Origin: Cornus controversa
Taxonomy: Eukaryota > Streptophyta > Magnoliopsida > Cornales > Cornaceae
Length of the DNA: 64,000 nt
Assembly: GCA_026545225.1 (NCBI GenBank)
Contig: CM048845.1
Coordinates: forward strand, 32,230,501 to 32,294,500
Direction of reading: 5' to 3'
The notes below the pieces were generated by a model, which was given only the letters and a program-made list of their open reading frames with translations, made no database searches and had not been told where the DNA came from. The stretch's first letter is position 1. Each line of letters opens with the position of its first letter. This document shows, in pieces, positions 31,640 to 44,597 of the stretch. The position numbers were made by a program, and so were the translations under genes.

Positions 31640-34119
31640 GCAAAAGCTTAATCCCATGCACACTATAAGATGAGGCTATGAGTATTTCATTACTTTTACC
31701 AATGACTACTCTAGGTTCGGATATGCTTATCTGATGCACCACAAGTCTGAAACTTTTGGAAAGTTTTGAGAGTATCAGGCAGAAATGGAGCAAAAATTAG
31801 GTAAACACATCAAAACACTATGGTTAGACCGTAGAGAGGGTACTTCTTGGGACAGTTTAAGGACCACATGGTTACTGAGGGTATTATTAGTCAGTTGTCT
31901 ACACTGAGTTTCCCTCAGTAGAATGGTATAGCAGAAAGAAGAAACAGAACATTGCTAGATATGGTTAGATTGATGTTGAGTTATTCAACGTTACCTCCTT
32001 CCTTTTGGGGTTTGGCTTTGGATGTAGCAACTTATACACTGAATTATATGCCATCTAAGTCAGTACCTAAGACTCCTTATGAGTTATGGATAGGGTGTAG
32101 ACTTAGTGTGATGTAGTTCTATGTTTGGGGTTATCCTGCACATCTACGGATAGGACATGTGATTAAGTTAGAAGTAAGATCAATAGTGTGTTTATTTGTA
32201 GGCTATCCAAAGGAAACCAATGGTGGTTTATTTTATGATCCTGAAGATATGAAAGTATTGGTTAGCACCAATACTATATTCTTGGAGGAAAATTATATTA
32301 TGAACCATAGAACCAAAAGTAAAGTTATCTTGGATAAGATGTCAGATTCTTTTAAAGAACCAATGGTAAATGAACCAATTATAGATAATAAGACTAATAG
32401 AGCACAATAGGCTATCACTAGTACACATTCATCTTCTAGTACACTTATGCCTCGTCGTAGTGGGAGAGTCTCATGACAACCTTAGATACATGTTTTTGGA
32501 AGAATATTACAAGTTATTTTGGATAAACATGAGTTGGATCATGTGAACTATGAAGAGGCCATCAATGATATGGATTCAGGAAACTGGCAGGTTGCCATGA
32601 AATCAGAATTAGAATCCATGTATTTCAATCAAGTCTGGGAACTTATAGAAACACCTTCTAGAATAAAACCCATCGGATGTAAGTGGATCTATAAAAGGAA
32701 AAGAGGAATAGACAAAAATGTTAAGACATATAAGGCAAGGTTGGTAGCCAAAGACTTCCCTCAACGTGAGGAGATTGACTATAAGAATGCATTCTCATCG
32801 GTAGCCATGCTGAAGTTTATTCAGACTCTTTCAGCCATAAGTACTCATTATGATTATGAGATATGTCAAATGGATATCAAGATGGCATTTTTGAATGGCC
32901 ACTTGGAAGAGGACATCTATATAGAACAACCAGACGAGTTTGTGGTGAAAGGTCAGGAGCACCTAGTGCGCATATTACAGAGAATCATTTATGGACTCAA
33001 GTAAGTGTCCAGGAGTTGGAATATGTGTTTTGATCAAGAAATCAAGGCATTTGATTTTAATCAAAACATTAATGAGCCTTGTGTGTATAAGAAGGTATAG
33101 GATAACATTGTGATCTTTCTTATTCTTTATATGGATGATATTCTACTCATTGGAAATGATGTAGGGGCATTATCATCAGTGAAAATTTGGTTGTCTAGCC
33201 ATTTTGATATGAAAGACTTGGGAGAAACCAGTTTCATCCTTGAGATTAAACTTTTGCGTAGTCAGAAGAAATAGATGGTCGGGTTATCCCAAACTGCATA
33301 TATTGATGAGATTCTGGTCAGGTTTACTATACAAAACTCCAAGAAAGGTTTCTTACCTTTCAGGCATGTAATATCTCTTTCTAAGACTCAATGTCCTAAG
33401 ACGCCTGAAGAGGAAGAGGAGATGAGATAGGTATCATATCATTCAGCAGTAGGTAGTCTCATGTACGCCAAGATCAGATATATGCTATGCAGTGGGAATT
33501 ATCACTAGGTTCCAGTCTATCCTTGGTCGAGATCACTGGACTGTGGTCAAGAGTACTCTCAAATATTTGAGAAGAACCAGGGATTATATGTTTGTTTATG
33601 GAGGTGATGAGCTAGTACCAGTTCATTATACAGATTTTAATTTTTAATCAAATGAGGATTCTAGAAGATCTACCTCAGTATTTATGTTTAGGCTATAAGA
33701 ATGGGCTATAAGTTAGAGAAGTGTGAAGCAATCGTGTATTACTGATTCAGCCATGGAGATTGAATTTGTTACATCTTCTAAAGCAGCAGAGGAAGTCATT
33801 TGGTTAAGGGAATTTCTTTCTGATTTGGGAGTTATGTGACATGTAATCTCACCTATTGTACTTCATTATGACAATAGTGGAGCTGTTGTTCAAAGTAAGG
33901 ATCCCAAAAACCATAAGCATGGAAAATATATTGAGAGGAAATATCATCTAATCAGAGACATAGTACAGTGCAGAGATGTAGTGGTAGCTAAGATCGCATC
34001 AGAGAATAACCTTGCTGATCCATTTACTAAGGCACTACCGATCAAAGTATTTGATTGACATTTTGATAGCATGTGAGTTAGATGTGAGGGAAACTGACTA
34101 TAAAGTGCAAGTGGGAGAT
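31640..34119 (+). pseudogene. Ty1/copia pol remnant (integrase, RT, RNase H)
   Basis: Integrase core remnants appear as [20 protein letters not shown] (about 31686) and [18 protein letters not shown] (about 31930). RT runs from about 32519 (longest open frame to 33004; KWIYKRKRGIDK, CQMDIKMAFLNGHLEEDIYI) to ILYMDDILLIGND (about 33121..33160), whose YMDD replaces the usual YVDD. RNase H follows (about 33440..34060), ending with NNLADPFTKALP. Stops and shifts are frequent. No gag or 5' LTR is seen to the left, so the element is truncated. Confidence 0.88.
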
Positions 34120-34985
34120 TGTTGGGATTGTTAATCAAAAATATTATTTATATATTATGAATGTTATGTATTGATTCGATTCAAGACCCGAATCGTAGTA
34201 TCCATTGACTACGCAATGACTTGATTTGTGCATGGTATGGTTACCAAAGTCAGGAGCATAAGTCACTTATATCGCGTTATCATAATGTGTTTTGTTCATT
34301 TAACAATAGTGGGTGAACTCCCTATTGATAAAGAACAGAACAAGATCGCCAACAAGTCATTATTAAAGTAATTGTAAGGCCGTCATTGCAATTACTACTT
34401 GTCAGTGTTATGACGAATGTTATCCTCAAGTATGAGGGAGTGATGAACCATAGGCATAGTTGGTTAGCACTTTTATATATGCAGTAAGCCTCAAGGTCTA
34501 AAATTCAAACATGTTGGGTGTTGGTTGATCATATGCTTTGGGACATACTCCCAAGATTTACATCTATGTTGGATAATTTATTATGGCTTGATTAGTTTAA
34601 TCAATGCTAAATCCAAGCGCTTAGTTTGGCTTTAATAAAATGGGTATACACCTTGGCAAAACACATATGTTTTTATTGAAGGCTTATTGATTAAACAGGA
34701 AATAATCAAATAACTTAATAAATATTCAATTATTGATTTGGATTGAGGACACACATATATCTATATCCAATTGTGCATAGAGGGATAATTTCGTATAATT
34801 AACATGGGTGTTGTGTGTTGAGGTAACATAAGGTTTAAAGACAACACATGGTTGAACAATTTGTGAATCTTTTGAATCCATACAATTTGTGAACTAATCC
34901 AATTCTGAGAGAATTGATTGAAAACCAATGTGAAGTTGACTAGAGTATATTGTATGAGTAACATTGAAGGCTTAAATGATTAATC
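34120..34985 (+). repeat. 3' LTR of the copia remnant (right end uncertain)
   Basis: A polypurine tract, GCAAGTGGGAGA, ends at 34118 and the LTR starts TGTTGGGATTGTTAATC, a very common copia LTR opening. The right border is estimated; I could not find the terminal CA with a target duplication. Confidence 0.6.
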
Positions 34986-36027
34986 AAAAGAATGAAAAAA
35001 AATATATTACATTTTTATTCAGCAGAAAAAGAAAAAAAATGAAAAAGAACTGCTAAAAGTCTAAGACAAAAAGAAAAATGCTACCTTCGAGATTTGTTTG
35101 AAGCTATCACTATGACATAAATCTCCAATGAGATCTTTAAAAAAAGTTATTTTAAGGAAATAGTTGGCGGAAGAGTGAAAATCACCGTCTTAGAAATAAA
35201 CAATTTTTTTTTAATATTTAAATTGATTATGTGTGATTTTATTTGCTTATCATCCAATGTGTTTTAGAAGATGAATCAAAGAAATTTGATTAATTGTTGG
35301 TGATGTTAGATTACACACACACACACACATGGATTTAGTAGATAAATTTCTAAATTTTTAGAAATATTTGTGTATTGAAAATTGTGTCACGATCATGGAA
35401 TTAAGTATGAATTTTGTTGGCAAATTTATGGGTTTTAAGATTGTGCAATTGTAAATCTTCTTGAATTTTTTCAGAAATTTTAGAACTCAATTTTATTTTA
35501 TGTGAAAAATTAGTTTTAATGATTATATGATTATTATATTTTATTTTATTTTCACATAAATAAAAATCCTAAAAGAGTTTCATACTTTTCAGATTTTAGG
35601 AGTTTATTTTTAATTTTTGTGCATTTTTATCATTTTGTTTGAAAAAAATTGCATTAAGGGTCAAAGCTGGTCAAAATTGATCAACTTGAACCAAGTTGGA
35701 CTTGTCTAAGGGATAGGCTGGACCGGTTCAGGCTCAGCTGAAGTGCTTTTTATATGTGCATGTGTGCATTGTGTTCATAACTCACTTTCTCTCTCAACAA
35801 GTGCACTCTTCCTCTCTTTGTTCCTCATTTTACATAAACTTTCAACATACTTTATGCTACATATATTGCATCACATTAGTTTGATTTTGTGGTTGATTTG
35901 TGATTGAATTTGGTGGAAGGGATTCTCTTTGGAGGATTTGTGTTAATTTTAGGAGATTTGGCAAACAAGTTTCATTCAAGCTTGTGTTTTCAAAGGTTGC
36001 ACATCAAATGTTTGTGAAAATTTCTCA
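34986..36027. other. Probable leader/interior of the LTR element that ends at 37387
   Basis: A/T-rich, with a short (AC)n at about 35313. A leader-like segment (TTTTTATATG at about 35747, then CTCTCTCAAC) precedes the ORF at 36028. Confidence 0.4.
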
Positions 36028-37057
36028 ATGGCTTTCACATTGTTATTTTGTATTCCTCTCATTCTGGCAATGGCCGATGGATTAAGGAGACCAAGAGTTG
36101 ATGCTTCTCTCACATTGGAAGGTAACATTATCTTCACTTTGAATCACTTTGATGAAGAAGGTATCTTTGAGAATTATAGGAAAGTTATTAGTTATAGGCC
36201 AATGAGGTGTGAGAGGAGCTTTGATTTGGAAAACATTTGGCAAGGTTATCATTTGGAGTTTATGCATTATTTTAGAAATAATGGTTGGAGTTCCTTAGCT
36301 AATTCAGTCAAAGATTGTGTTCTCGACATGGTTCATTACTTCTATGAGGTTAGGTGTTCTAGAGGCTGAAGATGGTTTAATTGTTCCATATGGTGGCACT
36401 GAGGAGAACATACCAAACATGGAAGCAATCATTCAGAAGATGTGTAAACCTAATGCTCCATTGCTTGAGAATAAAATTTCTAGTGCTTATATCACTGACA
36501 ATGTATCTGCTTTGAATTTGATTGTGTCTTATACTCTTGATACTCATGATCATGAGGGTGATTTTCTACGGCATAGAGTTGAGATTTTGTATCACATTGT
36601 GAATGGTGATAAGATTAATGTGCCGACAAGGATAATGATTCAAGAGTCTAATGATTTTAGGCCTACCAATGCTTTGCCTGTTCCATTTATTGTGATAAAA
36701 ATTCTCAGGGCAAAGAAAATGTACATTCCTTCAAATGCATTAGTTGGAAAGTCCAAAGGAAAGTTCACGACTTCTAATGTTAAGTCTTTAATTACCAATA
36801 AGATGAAGGAAAGAGCAAAAAAAGAGGTTGTTAGAAAACATGTTGATGAAGATGTGAATGAGAGTGATGATAACGCTTCTATTACTGAACTTTATGTTCC
36901 TAATTCCAATTATGCTTTAACTGCTAGTCAGTACAATCAATCCATAAGGGGTTTGGATAGTTACTTGAAGAGAAAGTTTTCAAAGCTTGAAGCATTGATT
37001 TGGAAAGCTATTCTAGGAAGTTCTAGCAATGATGGTGATGAAAAAGATGAGGATTAG
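36028..37057 (+). pseudogene. Frameshifted ORF resembling 'putative plant transposon protein' family
   Basis: The first frame (36028..36369) has a hydrophobic start (MAFTLLFCIPLILAM), then FRNNGWSSL and DMVHYFYEVRC. A +1 shift near 36350 moves to the second frame (to 37057): VLEAEDGLIVPYGGTEENI, a long central part, then a Lys/Arg-rich stretch and an acidic tail GDEKDED. The W..L....VREFY-like core followed by a VP.GG segment recalls the unknown domain found in many plant LTR elements (Pfam calls it a putative plant transposon protein). It lies in sense upstream of a polypurine tract and LTR (37387), so it is element-borne, not a host gene. No function can be given. Confidence 0.55.
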
Positions 37058-37386
37058 GTCTTGGTGTTATAGACCTAGTTAGTTTATTTTTCTAAACTTG
37101 AGTGCTTACATGTTATGTCTAGTTTTCTATGTTTATTTTCTTGAACATGTTTATGTTTATGTTTAGACTATTGTGTCTATGTTTCTTTTGGATATTTGGA
37201 TTATAACTCCTAATTTTGGTACTCTTAGTTATATGCTTTGAATGGAGTTTATGTTCTTATTGCTCCTTAATCATTTTGTGATTCTTTCTCTCGTGGTTCC
37301 CTTGCTCTTACTTTGTCAATTTGTTTCAAAAATGGGAAGACATTTAGTGTTATTCACATGATATATGGTGAAGACTATATGGGGGA
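37058..37386 (+). other. 3' untranslated stretch and polypurine tract before an LTR
   Basis: T-rich non-coding DNA ending in ATATGGGGGA (37377..37386), placed exactly before TGTAAGAACTG, as a polypurine tract would be. Confidence 0.6.
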
Positions 37387-37769
37387 TGTAAGAACTGTGA
37401 CCATTTTTAGCCGGTTTTCTTTTATTTTCATTTATTGTCATATTAATGCTTTAAATGATTATATATATATTTTAAATGTAAAATAAATGTTTTAGAAACT
37501 TATTTAAGGTTTGGGTAAGTTTACGGAGCGTTTGATAAAAGTTGACTTTTTTGGGTCCAGTTGACCCCTGGCGGAGGCCCCATGGGCTTAGAAAATCCAA
37601 AAATGTTGGATTGACTCCAAATTTGGAGAGTAGCTTAAATAAAATATTTGACGCACTACAAAATTGATTTCGTGTCAATCGAAGTTACGAAAATCAGAAA
37701 CAGAGCCCGAGAAGGTTTAGTGAAAATGTAGTGACATTGTTGTAAATAAGTGGATGTTAAATTCTATAA
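37387..37769 (+). repeat. LTR D, left part (outermost layer of the nest)
   Basis: Starts TGTAAGAACTGTGACC and shares TTTTAGCCGGTTTTC and GCTTTAAATG with the start of solo LTR S1. It is broken by an Athila-like LTR at about 37770; LTR D resumes at 61471. Confidence 0.65.
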
Positions 37770-38781
37770 TGTCATTGTTGTTTTACATCTCGACAAAAGA
37801 GAATTTGTAAATGACTACAAATACTCTACTAAATTTTGTAAAATAGTGAGTAAGGGTCGAACCCACAAAGATTGCGCTAGTTTTGTTGTTAAATTATCAA
37901 GATCTTATATAATTTAATTCAAAGAGAATTTATTTTGTTTGTTTTAAATTAAGCTGCTGAAATTAAATGACATAAAATAATAACATAAATAAATGATATA
38001 TACTCAAGGGAGAGAAGTCTAGGGTCTTGACTTTACCACTAGCATCATACCATTGTCGATTGAAATTACTTTGGGAAAAATTCTACAATATGCATAAATA
38101 AGATTCATGGAATGATGAACATACAATTAAAGCCTAAACAATAACCCATCTTCGATTGGCACGAATCGTCTACCTAAACTAGGATGTAGCAGAACTCATC
38201 TTCCCTAGGCATGGCCTATCAAAGTCCTTGTTTTATACACACATGTTCACAATGAAATCGTCAAGAGGATATATACAAACACTCACTAAGCTTCAACCCA
38301 TCTTCGGTTAGCACGCATTGTCCACCTAACTATGTTACACAAGGGTGTGGAAGTGTGCATCTTCCCTAGGCATGGACTGTCAAAGTTATATGTTCATACA
38401 TGCAATGAAAACTTGTTGTATAATTATAATTCATTAAATTTCAAAAATAAGAATGAGAGATATTAAATTTAAGAAAATATTAACCTATCGAACAAGTCAC
38501 AATGAGTCATAATTCACCTCAATAAATTATCAAGTTCAACATTAAAATCTTCTTTGAAAACCCTATTTTTTTTAATCTCTCATGGGAATGATTTGAGTTC
38601 AATCAAGATAAAATATCATCTAAGACAAGACAACATTAAATCAAGAATGATTATAAACATTTAAACACAACCATAAATGCATATCTATTCAATTGTCACT
38701 TATTACACAAATGATACAAAATATTCCTCAAAATTATATACATAAAAAGAACAATCCCCAAATATAACTCAATCAACAATG
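37770..38781 (-). repeat. LTR C (Athila-like), left part, interrupted by copia
   Basis: Carries the family phrase GGGTCGAACCCACAAAGATT near its left end, matching GGGTGTCGAACCTCAGGGAC in LTRs of element A. It stops at the copia target duplication CAATG (38777..38781) and resumes after 60680. The left border is approximate. No internal domain is seen, so C is probably a solo LTR. Confidence 0.6.
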
Positions 38782-41691
38782 TGATGGTCCAGGAAGCCCA
38801 TGAGTATGTTTGTCCAAGTTTTAATGTCAAAAGGACCTATAAGGGCATTAGTGTCATTTTACTTTGAATAATAATTTTGGGTTTGCTTTTCATGATTTAT
38901 TTAATTATCCTATTATTATTTTATATGCACTAACCTTATTGCAGGGACATGCTAGGTATTTAAATTGGAAGGACATTTTGGGAATTGTTTCTAGGGTAAC
39001 AAAGTGCAGGGGCAATTTGGGAATTAAAGGCATTAGAGTTTCATGTCTTTTCTAATAGAAAGAAATTCAAAAAGTAAAAGAAAAGAGACATTTTTTTTCA
39101 GCTGATATATAGATCATATATCATAGAAGAGAGGAGAAAAAAAGATACAGGGCAAAAAGAAAAGAAAGATTTGGAGAGTACTAACAGAGTGAAACACGCT
39201 GAAATGGTGAATGCTTAGAAAAGAGAGGGGCGATTGGTGAGCTTAGAGAGAGAGGGGCGACAGGTGAGCTTAGAGAGAGAAGAGAAGAAGAGAAAAGAAA
39301 AATGGAAGAGGGTTAGAGAGAGAAAGTGTGCAGCTCGTCGCTGGCATCGATAGAGATCTGCAACCCAGCTCGTCTTTAGCTCACAGTCTTCTTCACCACT
39401 GGTCAGTACTAGGTCATCTTCTTCATTGATTCTTCACCGCCAGTCAGTATTGGGTCATATTTTTCATTGATTCTTCACCGCCAGTCAATACTAGTTCATC
39501 TTCAGTTCTCAAGAGTCCGAACTATCCCTTGCTGACTTCATCGATGGCTTGAATAACCTTTGTCGACTTCGTTAATAGTTTGAACTACTTTCGCGAACTT
39601 CATTGATTGTTTGAAATCTAAGATTCATCGAAGGCTCTCAGCTCATCCTCTTCATCTCAGCTCATCCTTGTTGACAGAACCGTTATACGATGTCGCCGGT
39701 TCTGTTCATCTCAGTTTCATTTTGGGTATATTCTTTCTAATCTCTTTTCTTACACACATCACAAGCACACTTGTTGAGACTTTGTTGTTGACACACACAA
39801 ATCACAGGTGCACGATTTCATGTTCAAAATTCTGTGTTTATTTGGGTGTTCTTGTGTTGATGAAGAGCTCTATTCTCATTGAGCACAAAAATTGATTAAA
39901 TCCTTGATATATTAACTGTGAATCATATTCATCTAAATTCTGTGTGTGTTTAGATAGTCTATGAGTTTTAATGTTAATAAAATTCCATATTCAGGAACTT
40001 AGTTTTAATTTCAGAAATCTCATGTTGCTGATTGTTTAGGTTGATTTCAGAAATTTCATGTTGTTGATTGTTCAATTTACTTTTGAAAATTCCAAGTTGC
40101 TATCCAAAACCGTGTTGATGAGTTTTATAGGATGATGTCCAAAATTATATGTTGCTGTGTTGGAAGCTTTAAGTCGCTGAAATTTCCCTATTGCTGTTCA
40201 AAACTTAAGGTGTTGTTTTGAGTATAAAATGTTGTTGTTTTGATAATCAGAATATGTTGTTTTGAGTTTAAAAAGGTGGCTGTCCTGAGGTTTAAATAGG
40301 GCTGTTTTGGTGAGCTTAATAGTGCTGTTTTGGTGAATTAGTAGTGCTGATTAGTGAGTTTAAAAGTACTGTTTTAACTGATTTAATATGCTGATTTTTT
40401 GCTGAAACAAAGGGCTGTTTGTGCTGATTTCTATTGATGATTTTGCTGTCTTAAAAATGCTGATATGCTGATTTTCATTATGCTGTCTTAAAAATGCTGA
40501 TATGCTGATTTTCATTATGCTGATTTTGTTGTCTTTAAAATGCTGATATGCTGATTTTATAATGCTGAATTTGCTGTCTTAGAGCTGCTTATATGCTGAT
40601 TTTCAGTGTGCTGAATTTGCTTTCTTGAAGGATAAATTGTGATGTTTTGAGAATTACATTGTTGCTGATTCGGGTTCAAAACATGCTGTTTTTGAGGCTT
40701 ATTTGATGCTGATTTTGCTAAAATATTATGCATATTTCTATATGCTATTATGCTGAATTTTATATGCTACTTTGATGATGCCTATATGCTGATTTTGCTA
40801 AATTGTATTCAAGTTGTTTGCCATTGAAACTACCACCTACTATATGTGTATCCATAAGTTTTGTGTTACTAATTTCTAATCCAGTGGCAGTCATGTCTAT
40901 TTTTAAGAGCAGGTTCAAAGACAAAGTAGCATCAACATAGTTGCTTAAGGTGGATACCAAGCTGAAGGATATTCCAAGTATCTGAGAACGAAAGTAATTG
41001 ATAGAGTGCTTCTACCTCAAGTCTGTTGAAGCTACACTTTAAGGGTGTACCTATTGAAGCCCATCATTGAAGAAACTCAAGCGTTATTGTGTGATTCACA
41101 TTGAAGCCTATCTTTGAAGAGTTCGAGTGTCATTAATCGCCAAGAAGTCAAGTGACCATATCATTATCAAGCTGGACTTTGAAGACTAACAATCAGAGCT
41201 TGAAAATTTAAAGATTGACTTAGAAGACCTACAATCAAAGCCTAAAGAGTTGCTGCTTAAGACATCGAACTGACTCCACTATCACTATGTATAGTCCAAG
41301 TATTGGGATACTTTGGACAGGGGGAGTGTGAGTGATTGTGGTGAGATTTGGTGAGAGATAGCTTAGGCTTTTGGAAGCTCGGGAAGTGTTGAGAGCGGAA
41401 AAGCTGTTATGAGATTTGGTGAGAGTGGTTCAGGCCTAGGGAGGTTGTGAACTAGGTTGAGTGCTGGAGTGACTCTGTTGTGAGTTAGGTGAGTGAGAGA
41501 GTGATTGAGAGAATTACTGTACTACCCTTTCAGACATAATGGAGCTCAGTTCAATGAGATTTTTTCCCCACCTGGGGTTTCCTCTATAAATTTGTGTCCA
41601 TAATTATGTGATTGCAGTGCCAGCCAAACTTGCAAACATTAGGAAGAAAAATCGAAGAACCTATTCACTCCCTCCCCCTCTAAGTTCATCA
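38782..41691 (+). repeat. 5' LTR of the copia element, 2.9 kb
   Basis: TGATGGTCC...GTTCATCA. It contains a (CT/GA)-rich stretch at 39060..39410 and the TGCTGATTTT repeat region. It is about 1.1 kb longer than the 3' LTR because the latter lacks about 930 bases (matching 39084..40011) and a further segment of about 165 bases near 40150..40310. Confidence 0.88.
40380..40800. repeat. Degenerate ATGCTGATTTT tandem repeat in copia LTR
   Basis: ATGCTGATTTT, TTGCTGTCTT and related 10-20-base phrases recur some 20 times; the same region is at about 59390..59790 in the other LTR. Confidence 0.8.
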
Positions 41692-41705
41692 ATTGGTATC
41701 AGAGC
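41692..41705 (+). other. Primer-binding site of the copia element
   Basis: TGGTATCAGAGC (41694..41705), two bases after the LTR, complementary to the 3' end of initiator tRNA-Met. Confidence 0.9.
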
Positions 41706-41747
41706 ACACGTCTGCATTTCTTGGTTTGACTAGTAAAGATCCTAAGT

Positions 41748-43190
41748 ATGGCTTAAGACAATTTTGCCCACAAGGCTCCTGTTTTTGATGACACAAGTTT
41801 TGACACTTGGAGGATTAAAATTGAGGCCTTCTTATTATCTATCTCCTATGATGTCTAACATGCTACATTGGAAGGAGTTGTCATTCTTGATCCTACAAAC
41901 CTTTCAGCAGCCAACAAGTTAGCAAAATCAGTTAATGGAAAAGCTAGAAATGCCTTATGCAAGGCATTACAGAAGAAAGAATTCATAAGAGTCAAGAATT
42001 ACAAAAGTGCAAAGGAAATTTGGGACTCACTTGTAACTGCACACGAAGGAAGCAACACCATCAAAGAAAACAAGATTCAGTTTCATCAAGTTAAATTTAA
42101 CAGTATCAAAATGGATAAGAAAGAAATCGTGGCTGATTATTTCTTTAAAATCGAGGAGGTTATCAAAGACATGAGGGCCCTTGGTGAAGACATCGAGGAC
42201 AAAGTGGTGTGCAAAAAGATACTGCGCACCATGACTGAAATGTTCAATCCCAAGGTTACTATACTAGAAGACAAAGATATCTCCAGAATGTCTATTGATG
42301 AGCTAGAATCATCTCTCACTGCCTATGAGATGAGAATTGGACCTCCCTCGGTATCAAGGAAAGAATCAGTTCTGAAAGCTAAGGAAGTTGAAGTTTCAAA
42401 TAAGCAAGGATCAAGCTCAGAAGAGTCTAAAGATGAAATAACATATGTTGTAAGAAAATTCAAAAAGTTTAAGTTAAGAAAGAAGTCTAAGCAACTGTAA
42501 GGCTAAAATTGTTTTAGATGTGGAAGACAAGGACATTACATTGCGAATTGTTCTAATGCTCCCAAAACAAAGAAGTACAAGTATTTTGATACCCCAAAGT
42601 TCAAAGGAAAGGGCAATAAAAAGGCTCTTTACACTAGTGGGGTTTCAAGTTCAAAGGAGGAGGAACAAGATCGATCCAATGACAGTGATGAAGAAGCTTA
42701 TCTGTTTATGGCAGTACGAAAATCAGAAACTGATCAGTCAGAATATGAAAATGAAGAGGATCTTGAGATTGATGAAATCCTTGCAGAATATGAAAGATTG
42801 GCCCAAAAGTGTACTACTCAGAAGAAGCAGCTGAAAATGGTCAACCTAGTGTTGCAGAAGTCAAATGAGCTACTCATCAATCATATAAGGGTAAAATTGT
42901 CCACCTTATGCTCTATTTCACTAATTGTTTGCTACCTTGCCAAAAATAGGCCACAAGAAGCTAGTTGGAGTACAAAGAGATGGAAACTTGAACTTAACAC
43001 ATTCTTAGAAGAGAGATCTCAAATGATGAATGAAATTTGGGAACAATCCATAAAGTAATTAGGCAAGATAGGTATTGGCTTTAATGATGACGAAGCCACT
43101 TAGGTACATTCAAACAAAACTCACTCATTTTTTGTCAAAGCAAAAAAAGGTGGTATCTACAATTCATATCCTTTTATAGATGTTACTACC
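41748..43190 (+). pseudogene. Copia gag, 5' part
   Basis: ATG 41748 is followed at once by a TAA. The frame carries APVFDDTSFDTWRIKIEAFL and, from 41868 to 42500, a long open part with KSAKEIWDSLVTAHEG, DYFFKIEEVIKDMRALGED and SIDELESSLTAYEMRI, the UBN2-type gag core. A CCHC zinc knuckle, CFRCGRQGHYIANC, lies at about 42513..42555 after stops. Then come acidic and coiled-coil text (EYENEEDLEIDEILAEYERL). The frame reaches IDVTT at 43190, where gypsy A is inserted; it resumes in phase at 58232. Confidence 0.87.
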
Positions 43191-44597
43191 TGATCGCGTG
43201 TGATGAGTGTATCAATTAAATTACCACACTTCGCAATAGAACGAATTCCTTGTAGAATAGGGCTATTGAAAGGGGTGTCAAACCTCAGGGACTGTGGTCT
43301 AACTGAGTTGGATATACGAAATTAATTCTAATTAAATTTAAAAGAAAAGAATTCTGATTTTTAATTCTAAATTAACTAATGAGGCAATTAAAAAAAAGCA
43401 AGAGAAACTGAGGAGTGTAGAAAGTATGAGATAAATCTAGAGTTGTTGATTTCACCACTAACTTCACAATCAATGGCCAATTGAACTAACTATGGGGAAT
43501 CATACCATGCACAAGTGATGTTGGTGGCTACAAGCTCACCTTCATCCATCAAGAAGATAACATATGATTAAGGCTAAGTCATTCTTCGATTGGCATGGGC
43601 CATCTGCCTAACTACTCTACTCTAAGGTACAGTATGATTCATCTTCTCTAGGCATAATCTATCGAAGCATTTAATGATATATTTGTTGAAAACCATTGTG
43701 TAATAATTGCTCTCATAATCATAGAAAATAAGAGAGATTGAGTTTAATAACAACAACTAAATATCTAATACAAGATAAGAAATCATTGAAACTAAATTTA
43801 TAAGACTTTTATTATTCAATTCTATAATAAGAATCCTCTAAATTACATAATCTATGCATGTATATAAAGGTCCTCAATAATTAAAATAATCAAACCATTG
43901 ATGCTTAGTTATGGCTACATCAAAACTCTAGTGGATGAACTAGCCGCTCATGGTAGAAGAAGAAGCTTCAACGGTTGAGGAAGAAGACATCATCTCTATG
44001 GAAGTATTGCTACGCCTTATTGTCCAATGATTCTCTACTCCAAAAGCTCTTCAAAGCTGCTGCCAAGCCTCTCAATATAGCCCCAATTCGTCATGTTTAA
44101 TAGCCAAGAGAATATGAAGAGTCCCCACCTAATTAAGAGACGATTAGGGTTTCCCGTAGGCCCTAATCTGGTGGGTTTTTCTGTTGACTTTTGGTCCAAA
44201 GTTTGACCCAGTAGAAGTTTGATTCACAAAATTTATGTGAAATATAAAAGTGTCCAGAATCGAATTTGTTCGACCCATGTGAAAATTGAGTCAATTTGAT
44301 GCTCAGAAATAAGAGTTAAGGGATGTTTTCCAAAACAGGATTAAAATTGTATTATGCACAGAATTGGATTTTAGACCCGAAATATATTTCAACAATTATA
44401 ATTCTCTTGGACTGTTTTGAGTTAAAATATGAAGTTGAATGGATCCACTCGATGTAGGCTTCAACTAACCCTCTTGCATGTCATCTTTAAGAGTCCAAAA
44501 TCATGGTTTTAATTGAAATAATCATTAAGGCCCTGAAAATAGAGAAAACACTAAAACGAAGTAAAAGGCTAGAATGCGCAACATGCAACGCCGAACA
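43191..44597 (-). repeat. 3' LTR of gypsy A
   Basis: 1,407 bases. The right end is altered to CGAACA. It is followed at 44598..44612 by CACCCCCAAACTTA, which on the minus strand is the polypurine tract TAAGTTTGGGGGTG common in this lineage. Confidence 0.88.
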